A stretch of DNA of 64,000 nucleotides from Aquila chrysaetos chrysaetos (Eukaryota; Chordata; Aves; Accipitriformes; Accipitridae), in assembly GCF_900496995.4 (NCBI RefSeq), contig NC_044014.1, positions 8,589,001 to 8,653,000 of the forward strand, in the 5' to 3' direction. The first letter of the stretch is position 1. Each line of letters starts with the position of its first letter. The notes below the pieces were generated by a model. The model saw only the letters and a list, made by a program, of their open reading frames with translations. It ran no database searches and was not told the DNA's origin. A program made the position numbers and the translations under genes. This document shows, piece after piece, positions 50,263-62,042 of this stretch.

Positions 50263-53200
50263 GGGGAAATTACTTCTCTTCCTGCAGGGATTTCCACCCC
50301 GCCATGGGATAAAAGATGATTGAAAAATTAAGTTAATTTTTTTTCACTTTTAAAAAAGTTCTAAACCTGAATTTTAAATTAATATTGAGTGGGCAGTCAA
50401 CACATTTTCAGCTTTCCTTCAGTGCAGTGTCTCTATGCTGAAGTGAGCTGTTTCAGATGTCTGAAAAAGTATTGCTTAATGCCTGTAAGCACTGTCAGAA
50501 ATCAATTGAAATTTGTGCTATTTGTACTTTAAGTTTGGCATATCACTTTAATTCAGTCTGTTTACAGTAGAATACAAATGGGTATGGGCAATTGTCACAA
50601 AGCACATAAATGTGTTGAATAATATTCCTTTAAATTGTAGAAGGAATATAATTTTGATATTTGCAATATTAACTGTATCTTTATTGAAGCCTTGCAAAAA
50701 AAGTGCAAATTCAAAATATCATAGGAAATAGCATTGTTTTGGTGGTTACATATAACCTGCAGGTAGTGACCATAATCACACTAAAATAATTTTTTCATAT
50801 TGAAAATATTTTAAGAATTTATAAAACATATCATTAATGAAGAAAAAACACGTTTTCAAGATACTTTAGGTGGGCAAACGATTAGCAAAGCAGTGCTGTC
50901 AATAACATGAGCTTTTAATATTAAGAGCAGCAATGCAAAAGAATTTCAAATTGTGTTTTGAGAAGAAAAAAAGGATGCTGAATTTGAGTGTTGTATTTTC
51001 CAGCAGACAAAGGCAGCTCTGTTGAAGTTCAGTTTTCATATTGCACAGGTGTCTGCATGCTGAAGATGAAATTTATTCACTTTTGTTATATAAATGTATG
51101 GTCAACTCTAGGACTTTGATCATCTATCTGTGGAATCTATTTAGTGATAATGGGATGATTCTAAGCATTTTCAACAAGTAAAATTTGAAGAAGTTTAAGC
51201 ATCCAAATGTGAGAATTAAATTAAAATACAACAGTATTCTATCTGAATGTGAATTAAAAGACTTAACCAATTAGGCTGAACATTTAGACGTTTTAGTGCA
51301 TTCCACCAAAAAGTGCAAAGTATGCTTTTCAACTAAGACTGTGGTAATGCAGTGAAATAGATATCCTCGGATGAACAGCCTTCTCTTTTCTGCTTCTCCC
51401 TGTGTTCTCCAGGTCTCCAAGAACTACTGTGGCCCAGCTAACTATTCCCAAACCAAATAATTTAATGTGCCATCACCTACCAGTTTTGTTTGATATTTAG
51501 AATTAAGATTCTCTCTCTAAAAATGTCTTCACCAAAACTGTTTGATTCTAATGTTACAGTAATTCCTGCAGTTCTAGCCAATACTGTAGCCTCCTTTCTA
51601 ACTCTCTGAACAGTGTCAAAGTAGTGCCTGCTCCAAAGCATTTACAACATACATAGTCAAGACCAAAATGGAAGGCAATTGTGATTACCCAGTTTACAAA
51701 GATGAAATCTGAATCTCAAAGATCTAAGTACAAGGATATATTCTAGGGAAACGCACAAGTTTCTGTTCATGAGGATGTCATGGTTTAGGTCAGGATGGGC
51801 TAAATATATGCATGAATTACTACATGATAAATGAAACTATGTGAGGTATTATTTTGTGCATTAATAGTCAGTCCATCACAGAGGCCACAAATATCCAAAG
51901 TTATAGGAATGTGGTTAGCTCTGCTTCTCCTTTTCTTGCTGATAGGAGCAGTGGTTATTAGTAATCTAGAGGACCAGGGTGTTACGTGTGGTGGTTGTGA
52001 GCTTGGTCCCATGCATCCCTGGAGGTCCTCGACAGTGAAGTATCCCTGAAAATTCCGTTGTGCTGTCCCCTAAATTGAAACTCCTTTGTGGTTGGTTTTT
52101 TTTTCCCCTTGCTTCCTTTCTTTGATGTATAAAAAAAAGAAAAAAGAACTCAGATGTGCTGTCCTGGTGTTTCACAATATCCTGATTGTGCATCTGTCAG
52201 GATGTTCTGACTAGCTCCAGTCATACAGATTAGAATGTAATCAAGTTCAGAAATCATGATATTAATCACAGTTGCTTTGGATTTTTGTAATTCTGGGAAC
52301 ATCATGCTTACATTTCATTCTGGCAAGATGCCATTATTGTATGTGTTTAAACAAGTTTGCGTTATTTTGTTATAAATAGTGATCTACTGGATAATTAACC
52401 AAGTCAGAAACTTGGAGGGCTCACACTGTGGGCGTGTTAGTAATTTGTTACAGCTTTAAATTTACTATAAAGTATTTACATTTTATCTTAACATTTTGTC
52501 TGCAAACATAGCTTTTGCTTCTTTCATAAATTAATAACTCAGAAATTCCTATGAAAATGAATCCATCAGAAGCTTCTTTCTTTTCCTTACTTGGGGCTGC
52601 AGATTCCTAGCCTTTTTGCCATATATAAAATAAATTATACAGCTCAGTTGCTTGTATCTACAGCCATTGCTGTGTTCAGAAGTATGGCCTTTAGAATGTT
52701 TTTCAGGTATGGTTTGTAAGAAGCAATCAAAAAGACATTGGACAATCTTGTATGCTGGATGCTCTTCCAGTTTATGTTACAGGATTGGCTGTTAACCTTT
52801 TTTAGGGTCAGGACATTGTCCTTTCAAGTGCTTTACAGACACAGTCCAGATGAACCTCCATAATCTGGAGCACATTATTCCCTTTAGTGGACCTATAGTT
52901 ATTCACTAGTGCCCAGGAAAACATGAAGTAAAATTGAAGCAAGGTGTAAATTGAAATAGGTGCTTATTTAACCTGCATGTTTTTCAAAGAAACTGCTAAT
53001 TGCTGGTTTCAGATGTTATGCCAGGTGTTAGAAAGGTGTCCCAGGACAACAGAAAAGATGCCCGTGTGTCCTCCTTGGCCTGGTTCCTGCATCCAGGTCA
53101 TCTAAAGGGAGGAGGAGCGAGAAGCTTCTGCAGTGGATGGCAAGGCAGGCATGACAAAGTCAGCAAGGGCTGGAGAGTTGGGTGCTGAGGGTTTCTAGGA

Positions 53201-54388
53201 AGTGCTGAGGCTCTTCTCTCCGAGTGCCTGAATAGACCCAAAGGCAAGCCTTGGAGGTGATGGCAAAAACCAAGAGACTTCACTAACTCCAGGAGAATCT
53301 GAGTAAACTTTATTCAAGTCAGGAAACCACTTGGAGAAAAAGACTCATGTTCCATCCATACAGTAGTGGAAGAAAGATTTGCTTTCAAACCTTGTATTTA
53401 GTCAGGCCCACCCAGCTAAAATGAGTTCTCTCTACTAAAAAAGGAAGCTCAGTCTAATCCATTATTTTCTGTTCTAATAAAATACAGTTTTGAGATTAGA
53501 ATGCTTTGGTGTGTCTGCCTAAAGAAAATGCCAAATCCACCTTCATATCCCTCACAGATGGACAAAAGTGTGGAGTCATTTACATTTGGTTAATTTACGG
53601 CCAAATTAGGATATAGTTTATTTAGGAATATTCAGGATGCAGTTACATGTAAATGACTTGCGTCGGGATCAATTTTAGACAGCATCCAGGAAGTTTGAGT
53701 AGTTACCTTCATAATTTAAAAGTATGTGTTGTTTTCCACTGAATTATGTCTGCTAGTAAAACTGCAGGATAGACGCATGCATTCCTTCATAAAAGCTTTT
53801 TTTACTGGTGTTACCAGCAGGTAACTATATCCATCTAAATAAAGTGCTGTAGATTTAACTGTGCATCACATGATTAAACCAGGAAAATTTCTTTAACAGG
53901 TAGAGCTGTAGTTGATGTAATGAACGCTTGCAGAAAAGCGTGGAGAAAAGAAACTGTAAGTAACATCAGTTGTGAGTCTAGCTTTCAGACTTGCCTTTCA
54001 GAGTGGCCTGTCACGTTTACTTCTTTGGTGTGTACAGTGCCCAGTGGGTATTCTGCTGTCATCATAATTTTACAAAAGTAGTGGCAGAGAAGCCACGTAA
54101 TGGGATTATCTGGTATTTTAGTAGAACAAACAGGTCTTGATTTTCAACACTGTTTCCAGCTGATAATCAATTGGATTACAGGAGAATTGTCTCATCGTAA
54201 GGTTCTTCCTAAAGTATATATATATAAAAAAGCATGTGTTAATTAAGGAGCCGTTGTTGCTGACTCAAGAAATACTTAGTCTTTTCATCCCATATTTATT
54301 GAACACTTTTTATGACTAAACATCTAATTTCAAATTGTCTTCTGTATTATTTTTCCTGAAGTGTTTGCAGCTATTCAGGAAATGGTGT

Positions 54389-54560
54389 AAACAAACCAAC
54401 TAACACCCCAAATAATAATTAAAAAAAAAAATCCAACACCGCAAACCAAACAAAAAAAATCCACAAAACCACACAGTTCCCACCCTCTCAAGCCTCAACA
54501 ACCCATAAACACTGCCACCCCCCATAAAAACCCACAAAGCAAACAATAAAACCCCAAATA
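54389..54560. repeat. A/C-rich, G-poor tract
   Basis: About 170 bases are almost without G on the plus strand, built from irregular CAAA, CCAAA and ACCCC units. It resembles the tract at 18.2 kb. No periodic unit is exact. Confidence 0.85.
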
Positions 54561-56303
54561 TGACTGTACCTTTAGTAGAGAGACTGCTACATGCAGCTGA
54601 TGGCAGATATTTGAGAATAGCCTTGCTTTCTCTGTAGGACAAATTCTCAAGGCATTTACAATACTAGTTTCTTCCACTTACATTTTTTCTTGATCTTCTT
54701 TCACCTCCAATATAAATATCTTGAGACATTTTATACCCTAAATTTCTCACCTCAGAGGAAGACCGATGAAACAGAGATTGTAGAAATTAACACTGACAGA
54801 GTTGCTAACCTTTTGAGAAACTTCCAATAAAATTACAATTTTGGTGATACCATCAGAAGAAAAAATTATTTTACTCATCAAGGCTAGTCTAGCAAATGTA
54901 CAGAAAACACAATTTTGAAAATCCAAGATGATAGTTTTGCCTTTGGTCACTGAATTCTAAAATGACTTTAACCTCCATGCATCTTTTTTGGCTTCTTTAC
55001 ACAAGGCAGGAGTCAGGGCAGATTTGGTCCTACAATTTAGAATAAGACATGTACAGTAAGTGAAAGCAAAATGTTCCTCTATGATTTAATATTCTTTGCT
55101 CTGTAAATGTGTGTGTATCCGGTGTAGTATGAACAGTGAAAGCTGAATACCCATGACTAGCTAGAGCTGTGCATGTTTGAAAAGAACATCTCACCACTTT
55201 TTACATACCATTCTATACAGAGACATTTTATTACTTTCAATTAAACATGGGCGGAATGAACCTCCATGTAAGTGAAGCAGTATGCAAATATAAGATACCA
55301 ACATTCTCATTTTTTACATGGATTTTCTCACATGCTGTTCAAGAATCTGATTTCAATGTTCTGAGATGTTAATGCTTTCTATAATTATGTTTTTAAAGCT
55401 GCCTGGATGTTATATTCTTATAGCAATAGACAATTAGAATAAGTAATTTTCTAGAGCTTTAGTTTTTCTGCAAAGACTATGAGGTTCATTCATGTAAATA
55501 TATGTTACCTAGTATAAGGTAGGGTTTCCTGTCCTGTGGTTCAGGATTGCATGGTTTCCGCAAGACCAATTTGCTGGTAATCACAGAAATTTTAAAAGAC
55601 AAAAGGAAGGCTTCAAATTAACAAACCAAATTGTGACCTTGGCTGAATCACATTAGTTGCTAACACCCATGGGATGCTGATGGTTGATGCTGCTGGCATA
55701 CTCTTTAGAATCTGAAGTTCCAAGCTGTTCTAGTATCTGAATAGTACTGCTCTAGATTTTCTAGGCACGTGATTGCTACTACTTAATAGATGATATTTCA
55801 TATTTTTTTAATCTTTTATACTTTTACCTAACTGCATCACATCAAGTTTCTTTGCCGACTGTATCCTCTTATGCTGTGGAATTTAGCACGTCGTTTTTGC
55901 TGTAGAGGCATGAATCCCCTTTCCCACGTTAGCATGAATTGCCTCTAAGAACAGCTAGGGGGCTGTATTATTCCATTTTTAAAGCAACAAGACGTAAATC
56001 GAGGGATACAACTATTATCAGTCTGTTTTAACAACTTTTTCCTTACCAGTTTGGGCAAACATCAATGTCTATGCCTGTATATCAGTATTTAAAGTTTGAT
56101 GGAATCATTTGTATAAGATACAGAGCTTACAAGTGGCTGCAGTTTTGTCCATATTGTCAAATCTTTAAGGGTAACTAGTATGTTGTGTTTCTTAACTACA
56201 ATCTCTCTGAACTGCATTGTACTGTTTTAGTATTTATGTATCTACTCTACTGAAATCATAATCAGATCACATATTAGATATGAATTGACAGAAGAATTTT
56301 GCA

Positions 56304-56341
56304 GCTTTTTTTTCTTTTTTTTTTTTTTTTCCTTCTTCCAG
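56304..56341 (+). other. Long polypyrimidine tract ending in CAG
   Basis: About 36 T/C bases end TTCTTCCAG, an excellent 3' splice-site look-alike. A GT-containing TAG|GTAAAA lies 57 nt later (56399). The segment between has no coding sense that I recognise. It could be a non-coding upstream exon of GFRA1 or chance. Confidence 0.3.
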
Positions 56342-56455
56342 GTGGTCTGATACTACATAAACACAACCTCTGGTGAGGACAGGGAAACAAGAGTTTAGGT
56401 AAAACTCCTGGCCAAGAACAGCAGTGGGAATTCACTACTAGGTCTGATTAAAGTT

Positions 56456-56475
56456 GGGGGGGTGGGGGGTGGGGG
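56456..56475 (+). other. G-quadruplex-prone tract
   Basis: Seven G, T, six G, T, five G. The tract can supply four runs of three G with single-base loops, a stable quadruplex pattern on the plus strand. Confidence 0.75.
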
Positions 56476-59124
56476 CTTTCTTTTCTTATACTTTTACATC
56501 AATTAAGTCACTCAGTGATCTGGATTTCACTTCCACATGTTTTTTATTTGATTACTGTGTGAATGTTTTTGTTTTATGTTTTTCCTGATACTTACTGAAA
56601 GCTCTAAACCCAAATAAATGACAGGTTCAGTAAAAACTCAATCTTGCTTTTGTGCTGCAAAAGCCTGTTCAAGGCTTCATAAGCCCCTCAAAATTGATTT
56701 TTGGAGCACTGTTATTTAATCTGTCCTTTACAAAACTTTAATGCCTTGAGCAAATCCTTCTTGCCTTATTCCCACCACTAGGCACTTTGACTTCATGGTA
56801 AGCAGATAAATGTAAGACAAAAAATGCAGTTCGGATTGTTCCTCCAGTCCCTAGTAATTCTCTAACTTGTCTATTCTCCCTTAGTCATTATTGAATAAAG
56901 CCTCCTGTGTAAACACTACTTTTTGTGCTCCCACCGCACACAGACGTTTTCCCATCAGTCGCTTGCTCTCCCCCACCTGCTATATCTGACTCATTAGTTC
57001 AGCTTCAGCTTTGCTTCACCTAGTCCTTCCCCAAAGAATTATATTTAAAGTTCATGACACTGTTCTTATTCTCAGCATACTTTCTCTTCACATAGCTACC
57101 GGGCCTGCAGATAATACTGTGTAATGTTCCTTGGGTTCAGTGGCTCCAACTTCAATATTTTCTTGCAGGGTTCAGTCTTTAAAAGGAGGTCTATGGCAGA
57201 GATGAGAAAGGGAATCTGCAGGCTAACTGTGGCCCAGTCAATGTATTAATTGAACCTTCTTGTCAGTTTACTGTTACATTGTCATCTGAACTGCTGCCAG
57301 CCATAACAACCTAATGCAGTGCTCCAACACCGCAGCTTTTGCATGTGGGATGGCTGCAAAACAATATCGACTGCATTTGAGTCAGTTCTTTTTGCACGTG
57401 ACACCCTTCTGAGAGTTTGCTGTCAGCCGTTAATTTACATGCAAAGGAGGAGGCAGAAGGAAAACCAGTGAAACTGAATGCAGAAAAAATAGTATTCTAG
57501 CTTTGCACATCTTGTATGGCTGGCCTCAAGTACCATATGGCCCTGACTACAGGTGTAGTTTGATGCTGTTGCTGTATTCAGGGCATTTGGATTAAGGCTG
57601 CAAGGTGACAGGAAGCTTAAAACTGCCCATAGTTAAGGGTTCACTTATCTCAACCTACTTTGAAAGAACAGTGTTTGAAGCACTGTTTTTTACAGAAGTT
57701 TTAGTATCAAATAACCCCTCTGTCATCATTACTTTGTCTTTATTAAAAGTGTTCAATGAAAGAGTACCAGCTAATGTAGGTAACTAGAAAGAACCAAGTA
57801 ACTAAAATAACGTAAAGACTGAAGTACTAGCAGTTAATGCTGGCAGAAAGTGGCTTGAAGTAGTTAGTACTGTCTTCCATATTATTTATATTGTAATGGC
57901 CTTTAAACAATAAGTCAGAGGTGATTATGTTGTCATCTGTCTTCTAATGAAATGTTTATCCCTACCGGCTGTACCTTATATATGTTATATTATATTAATT
58001 GTTCTGGAACTTTTTTATAAAACTCAATCAACAGAATAGAAAAACAGCTTAAATATCTTTAAAATGCTCATATTAAGGATTTCTGTATGGCTTATTTTTT
58101 TTTATTATTCATTTGGCTGAAGGGCCTTATGGTTTGAGCGATTGTCAGGTGCAAATTGTAAGGTGGACCTTGGTTTGACTGAAATCAACAGCAAAGCATC
58201 CATTGACTTAATTTTACCTCAAAGGAGGTAAAAAGCAATTGGAACAGAATGTGCAAAGAGCAGAAGGATTATGACTCCAGCCACAGAGTGGCTTATGAGT
58301 TTTTGTCCGATATCTTTTTAAATTCTTGAAAAAAAATGAAAATTATTTGTAGCTACGACTTGCGGCAGAGCAAATACTAATACAACATGGCACTTGAGAA
58401 AAGCTGCATAACTTGTGTGTAAATATGACACCAGTCCAACACGCAAGTGACTTCAGCTACCCAAAACCACAGCGATTCCTCTACAAAGAGAGTAAAGTAC
58501 TTGTGTTGTCTCAGTGCTAGCTAGCAGGACATGGAAATTAGTTTAGTAATAAATGGAAAGGATAGCATCCTCAGATTAATTAAAAAATACTGGAAATAAG
58601 TTGACAAGATTTATAAATAATTCCATCTCTGAAGGAAAAAAAAAGATAAATTGGCAATTTCTGCTGTGGAACAAATGTCCTTGTAATCTGCAAGAAGCTT
58701 TCTCACACCTGCAGTCCTGTTAAAGAGCGTGCAGGGGTTGGATATTCTGAGCAACTCTATGTAGCATGGACTTTCTTCTTGGATTTTTTTTTTTTTTTTT
58801 AGAACATGGTTGCATTTTAAAACATATTTGGATTAAGATATTTTAACCTTTTTTCACTTTGGGTGATAGTTTTCCAGAGATAAGTCAAAATACTGGCAAG
58901 AGGAGTGTTTAGTTACAATATTCAGAATTTTGGATGCATGCTTTCCAGCTGTCTTGTTATTTCTGAACTATCAGTAGCATTTTATTCAATTTTTAACACT
59001 TAAAACATGATTTTAGTTTCACTGTAATAGTAAACACCCCACAAAAGCTGTGTTTTATAACAGCAAAAGTAGCTATTAATGCAGAGATTTGCAATGTGTT
59101 GCTTTTATATGCCAAATAATACTC

Positions 59125-59160
59125 TGTGTGTGTATATATATGTGTGTGTATATATATGTA
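59125..59160. repeat. Compound TG/TA microsatellite
   Basis: Two successive blocks of about (TG)4 then (TA)4 occur. The block structure suggests one duplication of a TG-TA module. Confidence 0.9.
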
Positions 59161-59381
59161 TTCAGGACATTAGTGCATGAATGGTTTTGTAAGTAGTAGC
59201 CTGGATTTCAGTCTTGCTTCCACCTGCCTTGCTCTGCTGTGAATGTCGTAGCTATTCCTGACATAGACATGTAAATAACAGGAGAATAATGCTACCTGTG
59301 TATTAGACATACAGATAACTTTTGTACAAAGCTTATCATGTGCCATAATGGCGTCAAAATTACCAGTGAAGAAGTAATGAA

Positions 59382-59830
59382 GCCACCAAGATGATGAAGG
59401 GGCTGGAGCACCACCCCTATGGGGACAGGCTGAGAGAATTGGGGTTGTTCAGCCTGGAGAAGAGGAGGCTCTGGGGAGACCTTATAGCAGCCTTCCAGTA
59501 CCTAAAGGGGGGCTACAGGAAAGATGGGGAGGGACTCCTTATCAGGGAGTGTAGTGATAGGACGAGGGGTAACGGTTTTAAACTGAAAGAGGGCAGATTT
59601 AGATTAGATATTAGGAAGGACTTCTTCACTGTGAGGGTGGTGAGGCACTGGCACAGGTTGCCCAGAGAAGCTGTGGCTGCCCCATCCCTGGCAGTGTTCC
59701 AGGCCAGGTTGGATGGGGCTTTGAGCAACCTGGTCTAGTGGAAGGTGTCCCTGCCCATGGCAGGGGGGTTGCAGCTAGGTGATCTTTAAGGTCCCTTCCA
59801 ACCCAAACCATTCTATTCTGTTCTATGATT
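59382..59830 (+). mobile_element. Young, 5'-truncated CR1 LINE
   Basis: The sequence begins GCCACCAAGATGATGAAGGGG and runs through the well-known CR1 3' portion to a short repeated tail, ATTCTATTCTGTTCTATGATT. CR1 is the dominant avian non-LTR retrotransposon. Most copies are cut at the 5' end, as here. The copy has few differences from the bird consensus as I recall it and still keeps an open reading frame, so it is recent relative to the other CR1s in the window. It lies about 1 kb upstream of the GFRA1 CpG island. Confidence 0.95.
59391..59741 (+). pseudogene. C-terminal fragment of CR1 ORF2, frame still open
   Basis: A frame of 115 codons reads GDRLRELGLFSLEKRRLWGD, then FQYLKGGYRKDGEGL, and ends RLDGALSNLV before the normal stop. 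This is the C-terminal tail of the CR1 endonuclease/reverse transcriptase polyprotein. It carries no catalytic domain and has no promoter of its own, so it is a relic rather than a host gene. Confidence 0.85.
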
Positions 59831-60789
59831 AATCACCTCTCTATATCACCCAGTTTGATTTGTATTGAAGTGTTTGGAAGGCCAACTTCTTTCATTAAAT
59901 ACCAGCTACTCCAAAAGCTGAACCTGTCTTGAATCATCAGTGCTGTCACCAACCTAGCACCTTCTAATTATCTTGAAATACTCTAGAAATCTGGTTGTTG
60001 TCTTTGTTTCTCCAATTATGTCCTTGTACATAGAGCAGGTAATAGATTTTGTGACCATATAATAGTATATGCCCCTTCATACTAAACAACCAAAACACAA
60101 ACAGTTGTGACTTAATTAGTTGCAACTTAACATCACTATTACTACTTCATGGAGAGAACCAGTACTCTGGACAGGTTTTTTTTTTTGTTTTGGGGGTTGT
60201 TTTGTTTTTTTTTTTTGATGGATATACAAATCTGTCTGTTAAGAAAAAGTGGCAGGAGGGGAAAACAAAACAAAAAAATAAAGCTTCCACTCGGGTTCTG
60301 TGAGTGTTGTATTCTCTGTATATCCTGGCATATGCTAAGCTTTTAAATAAGTGTTTCTGAAGTACCTTACAACAGTTTAGCTCCATCTGCCATCCAGTTT
60401 TTGCTATAAAAGTGGCCAGCCTGATCATCTTCCATCTCATGAGGTGAGGCAAACTCCTTTAGGCAAAATTTATTGAGGCGAAGCAAATTCCTGAAGTCAA
60501 ATGGGCCAAATAGCTTGTTGACAAAATTGCCAAGTAAAGTACACACTGACTTTTTTTTAATTTAAAAAAAACCCAACATTTGGTTGCTGCTAAAACATAA
60601 ACCCACCTGAATCAAATTTTCTGCGTATGAAAACAAGGAAATCTGGAAACTGACGCTATTTTAGGCTAATTGCATTTTGTTGGGTTTCGGGGGAGCGCTA
60701 CATAGTAGCAACTGTGGGAAAACCACTAAATAGTTCTCTGTTTGAACCATCTGTCACGAATACGGGACATATGTTCGCTTTGTTTATTC

Positions 60790-61810
60790 AGGAGCCAAGT
60801 GGAAGCCGATACACTCAGCTCGGCCCCGGCCGAGCGCTGGCCCGCGCCGAGCACCGTGGGGATGCGCCCCCCGCGGCTCCCGCCTCCCCCGGCCGGCCGA
60901 GGGCAGCCTGCGCCGGCCGGCGCTTGTTCCGCAGGCGCGGGGCCTGCCCCGACGAGGGGATGGACCGGCGGCAGGGGGAGGCCGTGGCCGCCGAGCCCCC
61001 GCCGAGGGCGAGGGCGGCCGGGAAGCCGGGTCATCCCCAGCGGGAGCGGGCAGCGGCGCCCGCCCCGCCGCAGCTGCCGCAGCTCGGTTCAGTTGGCGGC
61101 GGTTTCCGCTCGGAGTCGCTCCGGGGCGCCCCTGGGGCGCCGTGCACCGGCGTGCTCCCGGAGCCGCGGCCGCTCCGCTCGGCGGAACCGGAGCAACCGC
61201 CCCCGCCGGGGCTCCGCGCCTCCCGCCGAGCTTCCCTCCCCCCAGTTCGTCCCAATTTCCCCTGCCAAACTTTCCCAGCGGCTGCCGACAGCGCGGCATG
61301 CCCCCGCCGCGCCCCGACCCGGCCGGCGGAGGCGAGCGCACCGCGCAAGCTACGCGCCCCGCGCACCGTCTCCCCGCCCCGGCGCAAACGAATAAATAAA
61401 GTTGCGGACCGGGGCGGGGGGGGTGTGTGTGGAAGAGGCGAATTGCCCCGGCGAGGTGCTCGGGCAGCCCCGGGGAGCCGCAGCCAGGGGCTGCAAGTGG
61501 CTGCGGCGCCGTCAGCGGCTCGCCCCGGCTGCGGGGCCGGGGGCGGGCGGGCGGGCGCCGCGGATCTCGTGTCGTTCCGTCCCCCCCCCCCCCCCCCCCC
61601 CCCGTGTGTGCTCTCGGTCCCTCCCTGGGAACAGGCGCTGCCCACCCAAGGAGGCGACCGGCGCTCCTGCCCCGCTCCCGCTCGCTCACTCGCACACGCA
61701 TCTACCCGTGCGTGCGCCTCTCTCGCTCCCTCACTGAAGTCAGTGCTTGTGTTTTCAGGTTGCTCAGACCTGAAATCTAAGGGAAAAAGCTGAGCGTTTG
61801 CGTCGCTGCT
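60790..61810. promoter_or_regulatory. GFRA1: CpG island, GFRA1 promoter region
   Basis: About 1 kb of very GC- and CpG-rich DNA with abrupt edges to AT-rich sequence lies just upstream of the GFRA1 start codon. It contains GC-box-like GGGGCGGGG near 61411, many CCGCGG and GCGCC motifs, and a 23-base C run at 61581-61603. No TATA box is evident, so dispersed initiation is likely. The 5' leader probably begins inside or at the right edge of the island. Long open frames on both strands here are composition artefacts. Confidence 0.85.
61581..61603. repeat. 23-base C homopolymer in the GFRA1 CpG island
   Basis: An uninterrupted C run on the plus strand (G run on minus) sits about 400 bp before the GFRA1 ATG. 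Such runs are length-variable and can fold as a G-quadruplex or i-motif. The exact length in a genome assembly is often unreliable. Confidence 0.9.
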
Positions 61811-61890
61811 CCTGCCGCTGGTGGTGGTAGCGGTGAAGAGGAGAGAGGTTTGTTTTTTGTTTTTTTTTTTTTTTTTTTTCCTTGAATTCA

Positions 61891-61947
61891 ATGGATCTGA
61901 ACTTGGAGTCTTTGGACCTCGGCGGTTTTGGAATATCTACATGCTGA
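61891..61947 (+). other. Upstream ORF in the GFRA1 leader (18 codons)
   Basis: An ATG followed by G at +4 opens a short frame, MDLNLESLDLGGFGISTC, ending at a TGA before the main start. A second upstream ATG at 61941, in another frame, stops at 62037-62039, past the GFRA1 ATG, so it overlaps the main start. A third ATG at 61821 shares that frame. Whether all lie in the mature leader depends on the unseen transcription start and any 5' splicing. Confidence 0.5.
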
Positions 61948-62002
61948 TCCTCTTTGTTGTGGCACATCAGCTCGTTTGGGGAAACCATCCGAAGACAGCA
62001 AG

Positions 62003-62042
62003 ATGTTTCTCGTTATCTTGTATTTCGCTTTGCCCTTAGTGG
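62003..62042 (+). CDS. GFRA1: GFRA1 coding exon 1 (signal peptide start)
   Basis: The ATG has AAG before it (A at -3) and opens MFLVILYFALPLV; one further base of codon 14 precedes a GTAAGT donor. An in-frame TGA at 61898-61900 lies upstream with no ATG between, which fixes this ATG as the start. The small exon splits the signal peptide, and exon 2 supplies the rest (DVLLSAEVSG). Confidence 0.94.

Larger units (their letters stand above)
45251..59124. other. Intergenic DNA between CCDC172 and GFRA1, right part
   Basis: No gene is supported. It contains the C14 run, a 36-bp tandem pair, the A/C-rich tract and the G-rich tract listed separately. The part at 57200-57480 has less biased composition and might be regulatory. 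Confidence 0.55.

Noticed and set aside
51775-52050. TGTCATGGTTTAGG start resembling the reversed end of an avian LTR
   Set aside because: Only about a dozen bases agree. No matching second end or target duplication was found.
60714-61891. Long open frames on both strands of the CpG island (359, 305, 286 and 217 codons)
   Set aside because: High GC removes stop codons in every frame. The products are Pro/Arg/Ala/Gly low-complexity, overlap on both strands, and cover the GFRA1 promoter.
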